Position numbers and translations under genes: made by a program
NCBI RefSeq assembly: GCF_928381505.1
Contig: NZ_CAKMSJ010000004.1
Span: 270,638 to 334,637 of the forward strand
Source of the DNA: Rothia endophytica
Lineage (GTDB): Bacteria > Actinomycetota > Actinomycetes > Actinomycetales > Micrococcaceae
DNA length: 64,000 nucleotides
Direction: 5' to 3'
The notes under the pieces: generated by a model
The model's database searches: none
Told to the model about the DNA's origin: nothing
What the model saw: only the letters and a program-made list of their open reading frames with translations
Shown here: positions 44,846 through 54,392 of the stretch, piece after piece
Position numbering within the stretch: the first letter of the stretch is position 1
Layout of the letters: the number at the start of each line of letters is the position of its first letter

Positions 44846-45115
44846 ATGAAAATCATCCTGACTGTCACCGGCCTCGACCATGAAGGCATCATCGCAGGCG
44901 TCACCGGCAAGCTCGCCGAGCGCAAGGTCAACATCGAAAACCTTTCTCAGACTCTGATGCAGGGCTACTTCACCATGATTCTGCAGGGCAGCTTTGATGA
45001 AAACCAGCAGTCCATCACCGAGCTACAAGAAGCTATGAAGCCGGTAGAAGAGCAGCAGCAGGTGCAGATTCGCATCCAGTCCGATGCCATTTTCCAGGCC
45101 ATGCATACCCTCTAG
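44846..45115 (+). CDS. ACT-domain protein (UPF0237)
   Basis: This 89-residue single ACT domain begins [25 protein letters not shown] and has [17 protein letters not shown] domains bind small ligands such as amino acids. It has a good ribosome site (AAGGACC). It always travels with the PFL-like gene that follows 7 bases later, so the two products likely act together, but the role is unknown. Confidence 0.88.
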   Translation: MKIILTVTGLDHEGIIAGVTGKLAERKVNIENLSQTLMQGYFTMILQGSFDENQQSITELQEAMKPVEEQQQVQIRIQSDAIFQAMHTL

Positions 45116-45122
45116 GAGCACC

Positions 45123-46487
45123 ATGTTTTCCGATCGTTCAAGCTCCGTTCTTGAGACCCTGCAGATGATTGACGAGGACCGCCTCGATATCCGCACGGTC
45201 ACTATGGGTATTTCCTTGCTGGATTGCGCTGACTCAGATGGCGCCGTCGCCCGCCAAAAAATCTACGACAAAATCACCTCCCGCGCTGCTCGCCTGGTTG
45301 AGGTAGCCGAGGGCATCGAAGCTGAGCTGGGCATCCCCATCATCAACAAGCGCATTTCGGTAACCCCTATCGCTCTGGTTGCCGGTGCCAGCCAAGATGA
45401 AGACTACGTAGAGTTCGCTAAGACCCTAGACGCCGCCGCTAAGGCTGTAGGGGTTAACTTCATCGGCGGTTTCACCGCTCTGGTTGATAAGGGTGCCACC
45501 CCTGCCGATGAGAAGCTGATGCGTTCCATTCCGCGCGCGCTCAACGAGACCGATGTGGTCTGTGCCTCCGTCAATATCGGCTCATCTCGCGCCGGCATCA
45601 ACATGACGGCGGTGCGTACCATGGGTGAGATCATCCGTGAAACCGCTGAAGGTTCAGCGGAGGCTCACGGCTTTGGTTGCTCCAAGCTGGTGGTCTTCGC
45701 CAACGCTGTTTCAGATAACCCCTTTATGGCAGGTGCCTTCCACGGCGTCCAAGAGGCAGACACAGTGGTCTCTGTGGGCGTCTCTGGCCCCGGCGTTATT
45801 AAGCGAGCACTGGAAAGCGCTCGCGGTGAATCCTTTGACGTCTGCGCTGAGGTTATCAAGAAAGCAGCCTTCAAGATTACCCGCATGGGTCAGCTGGTAG
45901 GCACCCTGGCGGCTGAACGCCTGGGTGTTGAATTCGGCATTGTCGATCTGTCCTTGGCACCTACCGCTGAGGTGGGCGATTCTGTGGCGCACGTGCTGGA
46001 AGAAATGGGTCTGGAATCGGTGGGTACCCACGGTACCGTTGCCGCCCTTGCTCTGCTCAACGACGCGGTGAAGAAGGGCGGGCTCATGGCCTGCTCGCAC
46101 GTAGGTGGCCTATCTGGCTCCTTCATCCCGATTTCTGAGGATATCGGCATGATTGAAGCCGCTGCCGCCGGCAAAATTACCCTTGATAAGCTAGAGGCCA
46201 TGACCGCTATCTGCTCGGTGGGTCTGGACATGGTGGCTATACCCGGTGAAACCCCTGCCTCCACTATCGCCGCCATGATTGCCGACGAGGCGGCTATCGG
46301 CGTCATGAACCACAAGACTACTGCTGTGCGCGTTATTCCCGCGATCGGGCTGGAAATTGGTGACATGGTGGAGTTTGGTGGTTTGCTAGGCCGTGCCCCC
46401 GTCATGCCTACCCACCCTGAATCGGCTGAGCTCTTTGCCGCTCGTGGTGGCCGTATTCCTTCACCGGTGCACGGCTTCCGTAACTAG
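45123..46487 (+). CDS. PFL-family protein (DUF711/UPF0210)
   Basis: This is a 454-residue protein of the UPF0210 family with a pyruvate-formate-lyase-like fold but no evident glycyl radical site. Conserved segments are [47 protein letters not shown] and [29 protein letters not shown] 45123 follows AGGAGCACC right after the ACT gene; the frame upstream overlaps that gene. Biochemical role unknown. Confidence 0.88.
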   Translation: MFSDRSSSVLETLQMIDEDRLDIRTVTMGISLLDCADSDGAVARQKIYDKITSRAARLVEVAEGIEAELGIPIINKRISVTPIALVAGASQDEDYVEFAKTLDAAAKAVGVNFIGGFTALVDKGATPADEKLMRSIPRALNETDVVCASVNIGSSRAGINMTAVRTMGEIIRETAEGSAEAHGFGCSKLVVFANAVSDNPFMAGAFHGVQEADTVVSVGVSGPGVIKRALESARGESFDVCAEVIKKAAFKITRMGQLVGTLAAERLGVEFGIVDLSLAPTAEVGDSVAHVLEEMGLESVGTHGTVAALALLNDAVKKGGLMACSHVGGLSGSFIPISEDIGMIEAAAAGKITLDKLEAMTAICSVGLDMVAIPGETPASTIAAMIADEAAIGVMNHKTTAVRVIPAIGLEIGDMVEFGGLLGRAPVMPTHPESAELFAARGGRIPSPVHGFRN

Positions 46488-46500
46488 TATTTTTCTGAGA

Positions 46501-46543
46501 AAACCGTGGCACCCTATCGCCTGATGGGGGGCCACGGTTTTTT
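46501..46543 (+). terminator. Terminator after the ACT-PFL operon
   Basis: AAACCGTGGC and GCCACGGTTT pair with a loop of about 20 bases and are followed by TTTTG. Confidence 0.8.
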
Positions 46544-46568
46544 GTTGAGCGAGCCGGTGCCCTATCCG

Positions 46569-47228
46569 TCAGTTCTTGGTTCTGGGTGTCAACCGTACCG
46601 TCACCATGGGCAAGAACCAGCCAATGAGCGGGCCGATGGTGAAGGCAATGAGTAGAGTGCCAATGCCGAACTTGCCACCCATGGCGATACCGGCAATCAC
46701 TACGCTGACCTCTAGCACCGAACGCACCAGCCAGACTGGGCGTCCGGTGACCCGTACCAGGCCGGTCATGAGGCCATCGCGCGGGCCTGAGCCAAACTGC
46801 GCCCCCAGGTAGAGGGCGTCAAAGAAAGAAAAGAGCAGGATGCCCCCTAGCAGGTAGGCCCACTGTAGCAATGTATGAGAGGGGTCGGGAATAAAGCCCA
46901 TAGCAACATCTGCTGAAAGACCCACCAGCACGGCGTTAGCCAGGGTGCCTAGCCCCGGCATCTCTTTGAGAGGAATCCAAAAGAGCAGCACCACAAAAGA
47001 AGTGATGATGGTAATCAACCCGTAGGAAGCTCCGGTGAGTTCCATGATGCCTAGAGTGAGCACATCCCAGCCCAGGGCGCCCAGCCCTGCCTTGATGAGA
47101 AGAGCGCAGGACGCACCGAAGCCGACTAGACCGATGATGAGCATGGGTAGGCGCAGGGCCAGCTTGCCAGCTCGTAGCTGCTGCAGTGGCGTCAGATGGG
47201 CTAAGGGTGAGGGGCTTGTTTGAGGCAT
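46569..47228 (-). CDS. YczE/YitT-family membrane protein
   Basis: This 219-residue protein has five or six hydrophobic helices (first LPMLIIGLVGFGASCALLIKAGLG, last TLLIAFTIGPLIGWFLPMV). The family motifs ALGWDVLTLGI after helix 1 and GSGPRDGLMTG before helix 4 match the YczE group of putative transporters or transport regulators. The ATG at 47228 gives the family-like N-terminus; GGAAGG lies directly before it, so the start is a little uncertain. Substrate unknown. Confidence 0.75.
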   Translation of the reverse strand: MPQTSPSPLAHLTPLQQLRAGKLALRLPMLIIGLVGFGASCALLIKAGLGALGWDVLTLGIMELTGASYGLITIITSFVVLLFWIPLKEMPGLGTLANAVLVGLSADVAMGFIPDPSHTLLQWAYLLGGILLFSFFDALYLGAQFGSGPRDGLMTGLVRVTGRPVWLVRSVLEVSVVIAGIAMGGKFGIGTLLIAFTIGPLIGWFLPMVTVRLTPRTKN

Positions 47229-47424
47229 CCTTCCATCATAGGGTTTGCCACCAGCTCTCTGAAGCGGTCGGTGTGATGCAATCAATTTTTGAGATGGAAA
47301 CGCTTGTGGTCGATAGTAAAAATTGGTGATCTGGTGCGGCGAAAAATATAGAAGGGATCTTCTGTTTTAGCAACCTCAACCTCTGCAGAGACGGTCTGTC
47401 TATAAAGGCTGCAGGCCAATAAGA

Positions 47425-47440
47425 ATACTATATCTAGTGG
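47425..47440. promoter_or_regulatory. NrdR box upstream of nrdD
   Basis: ATACTATATCTAGTGG resembles the palindromic NrdR consensus (ACACTATATATAGTGT). It lies 24 bases before the nrdD start. A clear second box at the usual one-to-three helical turns was not found. Confidence 0.6.
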
Positions 47441-47463
47441 TTTTATTTCGAAGGAGCTACTAG

Positions 47464-49404
47464 ATGTTGTTGTCAACTGCTAATCGTCTTCAGACGGCTA
47501 TTGACCAATTGCAAGGCCAGGATTCTGCGGTTATTCACGAAAACGCTAACAAGGACGCCACCGTTTTTAATACCCAGCGTGATCTTACCGCTGGTGCTGT
47601 AGCAAAAACCTATGCCCTCACTCGCCTACTTCCTCCCCGAGTAGCTGAAGCGCATGAACGCGGTGATATTCACTTTCATGATCTGGACTATTCTCCTTAC
47701 TCGCCCATGACCAACTGCTGCCTGATTGACATTGAAGGCATGCTGCGCCAAGGGTTCCGCATTGGCAACGCCAATGTTGAGTCTCCACGGTCGATTAATA
47801 CTGCCACTGCCCAGATCGCCCAGATTATTGCCAATGTTGCTAGCTCCCAGTATGGGGGCTGTTCGGTAGACCGCATCGATGAGGTGCTGGCACCCTACGC
47901 TCAACTTAACTACCGTAAACACTTGGCGGAGGCTGCCCTCTGGGTGGAACCGGGCCGGCAAAAGGACTATGCCCGTATCAAGACTGCCAAGGACATTTAC
48001 GATGCTATGCAGTCTCTGGAGTACGAGGTCAACACCCTCTATTCCTCTAATGGGCAGACCCCTTTTGTGACCCTGGGCTTTGGTTTGGGGACCGGCAGAT
48101 GGGAGAGGGAGATTCAGCGGGCCATCTTGCAGGTGCGTCTGGTGGGTATAGGTAAGGACGGCTATACCGCGATTTTCCCCAAATTGGTCTTTGGGTTGCG
48201 TCGGGGAACCAACCTTGAAAAAGGGGACCCCAACTACGACATCAAGCAGCTGGCACTGGAATGCTCGGTCAAGCGGATGTACCCCGATGTGCTCAGCTAC
48301 GACAAAATTGTAGAACTGACCGGTAGCTATAAGGTGCCCATGGGCTGTCGCTCTTTTCTACAGGGCTGGCAGGATGAGGCGGGGCAGAATGTTGCTGCTG
48401 GGCGCATGAATCTGGGGGTAGTCACTCTTAACCTGCCCCGCATTGCGCTAGAAACTGCGCCTCTAGCTACCGTAGCGGCATCGTCCTTAAGCGAGCAGGA
48501 GCGGCAGAGCGCCCTAGCGAATTTCTGGAGTTTGCTTGAGGCGCGTCTTGAAATCGCTCGACAAGCGCTCTTTTATCGTGCTGAGCGGTGTGAGCAGGCA
48601 CTGGCTGAAAATGCTCCTATTCTTTACCAGTACGGAGCCTTTGGGATGCGGGTTGAGAAGGGTGAGTCAGTGCGCTCTTTCTTTACTAACTACCGCGCCA
48701 CTATTTCCCTGGGCTACATCGGGCTCTATGAGGTGGGCACAGCCTTTTTTGGGCCCAACTGGGAAGCTAACCCGGCGGCTAAGGCTTTTACCTTGGAGAT
48801 TCTCGCTCGACTCAAGCAAAAAGCTACCGAGTGGAGCGAAAACACCGGGATCTGGTTCTCCGTGTACTCAACCCCCAGCGAATCGCTGACCGACCGCTTT
48901 GCCCGGCTAGATTCTGACCGTTTTGGGCCGATTGACCACATTACCGATAAGGGCTATTACACCAACTCCTTCCACCTGGACGTACGTAAGAAGGTCAGCC
49001 CCTTTGAGAAGCTGGATTTTGAGAAGGACTACCCTGCTTACGCCTCGGGTGGTTTCATCCACTACTGTGAGTACCCGCCTCTGACTCATAACCAACATGC
49101 GCTGGAAGCTGTCTGGGATTATGCCTACGATCGGGTGGGTTACCTGGGAACCAATACCCCCATTGATGCCTGTTTTGAGTGCGGTTATGAGGGAGAGTTT
49201 GCGCCAACGGCAGACGGTTTTACATGCCCCCAGTGCGGCAACTCCAACCCGGAAACCTGCGATGTGGTCAAACGGACCTGCGGCTACCTGGGTAACCCGG
49301 TCAAGCGTCCCATGGTGGCAGGGCGCCACCGCGAGATTGTTGCCCGGGTCAAGCACTATGACGGTAGCAGGTCACTGTCAGAGGGCGGTTTCTTCGATGA
49401 ATAG
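47464..49404 (+). CDS. nrdD: Anaerobic ribonucleoside-triphosphate reductase
   Basis: This 646-residue class III enzyme makes deoxynucleotides without oxygen. The C-terminal glycyl-radical motif is RTCGYLG with Gly607. The zinc site has Cys570, 573, 588 and 591 (CFECG...CPQCG). The active-site barrel includes SPMTNCCLIDIEGML. No N-terminal ATP-cone is visible, so the usual dATP shut-off site is missing or atypical. AAGGAG precedes ATG 47464. It overlaps nrdG by 8 bases. Confidence 0.94.
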   Translation: MLLSTANRLQTAIDQLQGQDSAVIHENANKDATVFNTQRDLTAGAVAKTYALTRLLPPRVAEAHERGDIHFHDLDYSPYSPMTNCCLIDIEGMLRQGFRIGNANVESPRSINTATAQIAQIIANVASSQYGGCSVDRIDEVLAPYAQLNYRKHLAEAALWVEPGRQKDYARIKTAKDIYDAMQSLEYEVNTLYSSNGQTPFVTLGFGLGTGRWEREIQRAILQVRLVGIGKDGYTAIFPKLVFGLRRGTNLEKGDPNYDIKQLALECSVKRMYPDVLSYDKIVELTGSYKVPMGCRSFLQGWQDEAGQNVAAGRMNLGVVTLNLPRIALETAPLATVAASSLSEQERQSALANFWSLLEARLEIARQALFYRAERCEQALAENAPILYQYGAFGMRVEKGESVRSFFTNYRATISLGYIGLYEVGTAFFGPNWEANPAAKAFTLEILARLKQKATEWSENTGIWFSVYSTPSESLTDRFARLDSDRFGPIDHITDKGYYTNSFHLDVRKKVSPFEKLDFEKDYPAYASGGFIHYCEYPPLTHNQHALEAVWDYAYDRVGYLGTNTPIDACFECGYEGEFAPTADGFTCPQCGNSNPETCDVVKRTCGYLGNPVKRPMVAGRHREIVARVKHYDGSRSLSEGGFFDE

Positions 49405-49972
49405 TTTGCTAGGTGAGGACGGTCCACGACAGCTGCCTCCTGCTGACGGTAGCTGGAACTCGGCTCGGTTTTCGGCCGGTTACTTAGCGAACTACCAGCC
49501 CTTCAGCTTCACAGACGGGCCAGGCGTCCGTTGCGCAGTCTATGTAGCCGGGTGCCCTTTTGTCTGTGCTGGCTGTTATAACCGAGCGGCGCAGAGCTTC
49601 CGCTACGGGCAGCCCTTTACTGAACAGATGGAGCTGCGCATTATGGCTGACCTCGCACAACCCTATGTGCAGGGCCTTAGCCTGCTGGGCGGTGAACCCT
49701 TTCTCAACACAGGGCTCTGCCTGCGCCTGGCTCGGCGAGTGCGGGCAGAGCTACCTGATAAGGACATTTGGTGCTGGAGCGGCTACACCCTGGAGCAACT
49801 CCGAGGTTCGGTGAACGCCGGTAACGCTGACCAGGGGGAGCTTTTAGAACTCATCGATGTGTTGGTAGACGGCCCCTTTATCCAAAGCCGCAAAGACCTG
49901 TCTTTGGCCTTCCGCGGTTCCAGCAACCAACGCGTTCTTCATCTAAAGACCGATGAGGCGGTCTCTACTTAA
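49397..49972 (+). CDS. nrdG: Anaerobic ribonucleotide reductase activating enzyme
   Basis: This 191-residue radical SAM protein installs the glycyl radical on NrdD. The cluster motif is CPFVCAGC (Cys53, 57, 60), followed by the GGEPF motif (LLGGEPFLN). The ATG at 49397 lies inside the nrdD end, giving coupled translation. A longer in-frame ORF upstream is only antisense-free overlap with nrdD. Its 3' end overlaps holB by 8 bases tail to tail. Confidence 0.93.
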   Translation: MNSLLGEDGPRQLPPADGSWNSARFSAGYLANYQPFSFTDGPGVRCAVYVAGCPFVCAGCYNRAAQSFRYGQPFTEQMELRIMADLAQPYVQGLSLLGGEPFLNTGLCLRLARRVRAELPDKDIWCWSGYTLEQLRGSVNAGNADQGELLELIDVLVDGPFIQSRKDLSLAFRGSSNQRVLHLKTDEAVST

Positions 49973-51101
49973 CAAATCCCGTCATCATTGCCTCAAAAGC
50001 TAGGCGGGGGCTGGCATTGCTCTGCAGACGGCGCCGGGTAGCGGCAACCGCGTCCAGGTGCGCTAGGGTGCGTTCGGGTGAGCCAGCTGCTGCATAGTCG
50101 TAGAGGCCCTGGCCCAGATGGGCGTTGATGAGCTCCGAATCGGTGCGTAGCTGCAGGGTCAGTACATCCCTCAACACGGTCTGGATATCAGCCAGGAAGC
50201 GGTCCAGGGTATCAGTCTGTATGCGTTTGGCGCGGCGTTTCTGATCTTCTTCTAGCTGACGTAGCTGCGAGCGGTGAGTGGGCGAGAGCCGCTCACCGTC
50301 CTCGTAGCCTAAGGACATCAGCAGAGCAGCTCGCTCCGTGTCATTACGGGCGCTAGCATCTGCTTCAGCTTCAGCTTCGGCAATGGAAATCAGTTCGTCG
50401 GCTGCTTCCATCGCAGCAGCCACGGTAGGCAGGGAGATCGGTAGACGCACCACGCTACTGCGGCGCTTGCGCGCACCTTCATCTTCGGCCAGCCTGCGGG
50501 CTACCTCAAGATTGCCTTGAGACATACGAGCCGCTAATTCAGCTGCCTCCGGCGCGTGCCCACCCGAGACCAGAGCGGCGGTGACAGCATCAGTGGTGGG
50601 TACTCTTAGATTCACCGGGCGGCAGCGTGACCTGATTGTTACCAGCACATCGGCTGGGGAGGGCGCGGTCAACAGCCAAATAGTATGCGGTGGCGGCTCT
50701 TCAATCGCTTTGAGCAGCACGTTCGAGGTGCGTTCAGGCATGCGGTCCGCATCCTCAATCAGCATGACGCGCCAGCGCCCCACTGCTGGGCGGTCCTGTG
50801 CCCGCACCACAAAATCACGAGCCTCGTCGATAGTGATCTGCGTTTTTTCGGTTCTGAAATGCACAAAATCCGCGTGGGACCCACTCAGCACGGTCTGGCA
50901 GGAACGGCAGGCGCCACAGCCGCGCTGGCCGAGTTCGCGCTCGCAGAGCAGGGCAGCTGCAAAGGCAAGGGCTGCGGTCTCCCTCCCGGCACCGGGTGGG
51001 CCGGTAAAGAGCCAGGCATGGGTAGGTCGTTCATCTGCGGACGCCCGCTGGAGGGCGGTCAGCACATCGGGCTGACCAATGAGGGTATCCCAGACGCTCA
51101 T
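49965..51101 (-). CDS. holB: DNA polymerase III subunit delta prime
   Basis: This is a 378-residue clamp-loader subunit. The AAA+ fold has a degenerate Walker A (GPPGAGRET, Arg in place of Lys, typical of the non-hydrolysing delta prime), the zinc cluster CGACRSCQ and sensor-type IEDADRM with LLKAIEEPP. It loads the sliding clamp at replication forks. The start overlaps the tmk stop by ATGA, forming a tmk-holB operon. Confidence 0.9.
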   Translation of the reverse strand: MSVWDTLIGQPDVLTALQRASADERPTHAWLFTGPPGAGRETAALAFAAALLCERELGQRGCGACRSCQTVLSGSHADFVHFRTEKTQITIDEARDFVVRAQDRPAVGRWRVMLIEDADRMPERTSNVLLKAIEEPPPHTIWLLTAPSPADVLVTIRSRCRPVNLRVPTTDAVTAALVSGGHAPEAAELAARMSQGNLEVARRLAEDEGARKRRSSVVRLPISLPTVAAAMEAADELISIAEAEAEADASARNDTERAALLMSLGYEDGERLSPTHRSQLRQLEEDQKRRAKRIQTDTLDRFLADIQTVLRDVLTLQLRTDSELINAHLGQGLYDYAAAGSPERTLAHLDAVAATRRRLQSNASPRLAFEAMMTGFVK

Positions 51102-51775
51102 GAAAGCACCTTCAAGACTGCTGATAAGACGTCCTGGTGCACTTCCTGAATTGATCGGTCCCCGTCAATGACCGTGTAGCGATAGGGGGTAGCCGCGGCC
51201 TGGGCGCGGAAGGCATCGTGCAGAGCCGCATAGAAACTATCATCTGCTGATTCCATGCGGTCAGTCTGGCCGCGGGCACCGGCCCGTTCTCGTCCTTCCA
51301 CGAGGGGAACATCCAGCAGCACGGTGGTGTGGGGTAGAAGGTTGGAGGTGGCCCAGAGACTCAGATTCACGATGTTTTCGACACCCAGACCACGCCCGGC
51401 GCCCTGGTAGGCAGCTGATGAGTCGATGTAGCGGTCGCAGAGCACCACCTTGCCTTCTGCTAGAGCTGGGCGAATTTTCTGGTGGGCGTGGGCGGCTCGG
51501 GAGGCCGCGAAGATGAGTGCTTCGGTGTGAGGGTCTACTTCTCCCTGGCCGTGTTCCAACACCAGGGTGCGCAGTTTTTCACCGATATCGGTGCCTCCTG
51601 GTTCACGGGTCACCAGCACATCGAAGCCGCGGTCGGTCAGCGCCTGAGCCAGCAGTTTGATTTGGGTGGTTTTCCCCGACCCATCACCGCCTTCGAAGGC
51701 AATGAAAAAGCCGCTACCGGCGTCCTGCTCGGCAGTGGTGTCAATTTCTGGGGTGTAATTTAGCGCGTGTCTCAC
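51098..51775 (-). CDS. tmk: Thymidylate kinase
   Basis: This 225-residue enzyme phosphorylates dTMP to dTDP. It has P-loop FEGGDGSGKTTQ, TREPGGT, DRYIDSSAAYQG and a lid region with Arg residues (GARGQTDRME). The GTG start at 51775 has only a modest ribosome site; about 20 residues precede the P-loop domain. It is coupled to holB downstream, a common pair. Confidence 0.92.
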   Translation of the reverse strand: MRHALNYTPEIDTTAEQDAGSGFFIAFEGGDGSGKTTQIKLLAQALTDRGFDVLVTREPGGTDIGEKLRTLVLEHGQGEVDPHTEALIFAASRAAHAHQKIRPALAEGKVVLCDRYIDSSAAYQGAGRGLGVENIVNLSLWATSNLLPHTTVLLDVPLVEGRERAGARGQTDRMESADDSFYAALHDAFRAQAAATPYRYTVIDGDRSIQEVHQDVLSAVLKVLS

Positions 51776-51878
51776 GGGTATAAGCCTACCAAGGCCGGAG
51801 TGGGCTCACGGCGGCTCGAGTCTTAGCAGGTGAACTTTTGTGACCGTGAATGAGCCCGGTGAGCGTAGGCTAGTATTC

Positions 51879-53072
51879 ATGACTGAACAGAAGCTATCCC
51901 CTGAAACCCTGGCCGTCTCTGGTGGCCGCCCTGCCCATGAGCACGATGCCCCGGTCAACACTCCTATTATGATGACCTCCACTTTCCGTGGTGTCGGCAC
52001 TGTCGATACGGTCAACGACAAGGTCTACGCACGGTTTGATAACCCCTCCTGGAATGGGCTCGAAGAGGTCATCGCTGATCTTGAGGGTGCCTCTTTGCCC
52101 GGTCTACTTTTTGCTTCGGGTATGGCAGCGGTTGCCGCTGTTGAAGATCTCGTGCCGGTTGGCTCCGCTATCTTGATTCCTAAGCACGCCTACATGGCTT
52201 CTATCTCAATTGCTAAGAAGTTGGAGCGCCGCGGCATCACCGAGGTAATTCGCATTGACCTGGATGATACCCAGGGCGCTATCGAGGCAATGGAAGCTGC
52301 GGCTAAGGCCCGAGGGGTTACCGCCCAAAATATTGATTATGCAGCGCCCCAGGTGCTGCTCTGGCTAGAAAGCCCCACCAACCCCATGCTGGAGGTCGCT
52401 GACCTTCCCGCTCTCGTTGAAGCAGCCCAGCGCCTGGGCGTGGTCACCGCTGTTGATAACACCTTTGCCACCCCGCTGTTGCAGCGTCCCCTGCAGATGG
52501 GGGCTGACATTGTGGTGCATTCGGCTACTAAATTCATTGCGGGGCATTCGGACGTTGTGCTGGGCCTGGCAGTGACCAACCGCCCTGAAATTCGCGCCGC
52601 TATGCTGGAGCACCGTTCCCTCAATGGCGCTATCCCCGGCCCTTTCGAAGCCTTCCTTGGCCTGCGCGGCATCCGTACCTTGGCACTACGTATGCAGAAG
52701 TCGGTAGAAAACGCTCAGGCTCTTGCTGAGCGTCTGAGCCAGCACCCTGCGATTGAAGAGGTTCGTTACCCAGGTCTTCCTACCGACCGCTACCACGAAC
52801 GAGCTAAGGCACAGATGGATGGCTTCGGCGCTATCCTCTGCGTGGTGCTCAAGGCTGATGTAGCTCAGACGGAAGAGGTCATGAACCGCCTGCACCTCTG
52901 GACTCCCGCAACTTCTTTAGGTGGCGTAGAATCTCTGATTGAGCGCCGCCGCCGTCACGGATCCGAGCCGGTCAGCATCCCTGAATCGCTTTTGCGTCTG
53001 TCGGTGGGTATTGAGAACGCCGATGATCTTTACGCTGACCTTGACCAGGCGCTGACCCTTCTAACCGACTAA
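51879..53072 (+). CDS. Cys/Met-metabolism PLP-dependent enzyme (cystathionine gamma-synthase/lyase family)
   Basis: This 397-residue trans-sulfuration enzyme is fold type I. The PLP lysine lies in HSATKFIAGHSD. Other marks are YARFDNPSW, LFASGMAA, WLESPTNPML and the C-terminal SLGGVESLIERRRR. These do not separate synthase from lyase, so the reaction (cystathionine synthesis or cleavage) is left open. ATG 51879 gives the family N-terminus (TEQKLSPETLAVSGGRP); upstream starts lack similarity. The DUF2516 gene follows 12 bases later. Confidence 0.85.
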   Translation: MTEQKLSPETLAVSGGRPAHEHDAPVNTPIMMTSTFRGVGTVDTVNDKVYARFDNPSWNGLEEVIADLEGASLPGLLFASGMAAVAAVEDLVPVGSAILIPKHAYMASISIAKKLERRGITEVIRIDLDDTQGAIEAMEAAAKARGVTAQNIDYAAPQVLLWLESPTNPMLEVADLPALVEAAQRLGVVTAVDNTFATPLLQRPLQMGADIVVHSATKFIAGHSDVVLGLAVTNRPEIRAAMLEHRSLNGAIPGPFEAFLGLRGIRTLALRMQKSVENAQALAERLSQHPAIEEVRYPGLPTDRYHERAKAQMDGFGAILCVVLKADVAQTEEVMNRLHLWTPATSLGGVESLIERRRRHGSEPVSIPESLLRLSVGIENADDLYADLDQALTLLTD

Positions 53073-53084
53073 GGAAAAGGCACT

Positions 53085-53402
53085 ATGAGCCCCTACGAAC
53101 TCGTGATATTTACACAGTATTATGTCCAGTTGATACTGGCTGTGGCTTTGGCTGCCGTCGCAATTTTTGCTTTCGTTGAGGCTGCTCGGGCCAGTGGCTA
53201 TGCCTATCAGAGCGCTTTCAAACGTACTAAGGGCTTCTGGATGGGGGTTACCGGGGCATCCGCAGTCTTTTTGGTTCTCATGGCGGTGCAGGCATCCCAG
53301 TTCGTGGGCGGCTCCCTCTTCATACAGCTCATTGCTGCAACCGCTGTGGGAGTCTTCCTGGCTGACGTTCGCCCGGCTGTTTCGGTGCGCCGTCGCCGCT
53401 AA
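53085..53402 (+). CDS. DUF2516 membrane protein
   Basis: This 105-residue protein has three hydrophobic helices (LILAVALAAVAIFAFVEAA, FWMGVTGASAVFLVLMAV, FIQLIAATAVGVFLADV) and a basic tail ending RRRR. It matches the actinobacterial DUF2516 family in length and in the AFVEAARASGYAYQSAFKRTKGFW segment. Function unknown. It is probably cotranscribed with the PLP enzyme gene. Confidence 0.82.
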   Translation: MSPYELVIFTQYYVQLILAVALAAVAIFAFVEAARASGYAYQSAFKRTKGFWMGVTGASAVFLVLMAVQASQFVGGSLFIQLIAATAVGVFLADVRPAVSVRRRR

Positions 53403-53452
53403 GATCTCTGCATACCTGCAATCGTGAGTATCTGTCTGTAGGCTTGTGCGTC

Positions 53453-53528
53453 AAACCCACACAGTTCATGGTGAACTGCCCGTAACACGAGCAGTTTTAG
53501 TGAATCTGTGTGGGTTTACCTTTTATTT
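53453..53528 (+). terminator. Long nested hairpin, probable terminator before gpmA
   Basis: AAACCCACACAG (53453-53464) pairs with CTGTGTGGGTTT (53506-53517), with further inner pairing (TTCA/TGAA, AACTG/CAGTT) and ACCTTTTATTT after it. It may end the upstream operon or form part of the gpmA leader, since the gpmA start is only 38 bases beyond. Confidence 0.6.
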
Positions 53529-53555
53529 GCAGGGTTTAAGTGGGATAATGGGGCT

Positions 53556-54296
53556 ATGACTTACAAATTGGTACTGCTCCGTCACGGGCAATCAGAATGG
53601 AACGAAAAGAACCTCTTCACCGGTTGGGTAGACGTTGCACTGACCGAAAAGGGTCGTGCTGAGGCTACTCGCGGCGGCGAGCTGATGAAGGAGCGCGATA
53701 TCCTACCCGATATCGTTCACACCTCCCTGCAGCGTCGCGCTATCAACACTGCCAACCTGGCTCTTGACGCGGCTGACCGTCACTGGATCCCCGTCAAGCG
53801 CAACTGGCGCCTGAACGAGCGTCACTACGGTGCGCTCCAGGGCAAGGATAAGACTCAGACCCTAGAGACCTACGGTGAAGAGCAGTTCATGACTTGGCGT
53901 CGTTCTTACGACATCGCTCCTCCCGTTCTCGATGACAACGATGAGTTCTCACAGGCGAACGATTCCCGTTACGCTGACATTGAAAACGCTCCTCGCACCG
54001 AGTGCCTCAAGGACGTTCTCGAGCGTATGCTCCCTTACTGGGAATCAGACATCAAGGAAGACCTGAAGGCGGGCAAGACCGTTCTGGTCGCTGCGCACGG
54101 TAACTCCCTGCGTGCCCTGGTCAAGAACCTCGAGGGCATTTCAGATGAGGACATCGCTGGTCTGAACATTCCTACCGGTATCCCCCTGTACTACGAGCTG
54201 GATGAGAACTTCAAGCCTGTTGGCCCCGGTGAATACTTGGACCCCGAGGCAGCTAAGGACGCCATCAAGGCAGTAGCGAACCAGGGCAAGAAGTAA
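53556..54296 (+). CDS. gpmA: 2,3-bisphosphoglycerate-dependent phosphoglycerate mutase
   Basis: This 246-residue glycolytic enzyme has the phospho-histidine motif [18 protein letters not shown], the [12 protein letters not shown] loop and a second catalytic His in [15 protein letters not shown] 53556 is chosen; the longer frame adds 16 residues in the leader hairpin region. It is usually adjacent to phoU-senX3-regX3 in actinobacteria, as here. Confidence 0.95.
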   Translation: MTYKLVLLRHGQSEWNEKNLFTGWVDVALTEKGRAEATRGGELMKERDILPDIVHTSLQRRAINTANLALDAADRHWIPVKRNWRLNERHYGALQGKDKTQTLETYGEEQFMTWRRSYDIAPPVLDDNDEFSQANDSRYADIENAPRTECLKDVLERMLPYWESDIKEDLKAGKTVLVAAHGNSLRALVKNLEGISDEDIAGLNIPTGIPLYYELDENFKPVGPGEYLDPEAAKDAIKAVANQGKK

Positions 54297-54319
54297 ATCT
54301 TTCGCCTAGGCTAAACCTT

Positions 54320-54372
54320 AAAGCCGGACGCCGGCACCCACGTGGGTGCCGGCGTCCGGCTTTAATATTTTC
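54320..54372. terminator. Bidirectional terminator between gpmA and phoU
   Basis: AAAGCCGGACGCCGGCACCC and its exact complement form a 20-bp perfect stem with ACGT at its centre, followed by TTTAATATTTT. Confidence 0.9.
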
Positions 54373-54392
54373 TGAGCGGAAGCTTGCCGAGT

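Noticed and set aside
47282..47476. 64-residue minus ORF over the nrdD promoter
   Set aside because: It covers the NrdR box and nrdD start; composition suggests chance.
51776..51878. SAM or other sulfur riboswitch before the trans-sulfuration enzyme gene
   Set aside because: The gap is about 100 bases and shows no conserved riboswitch core or terminator pair.
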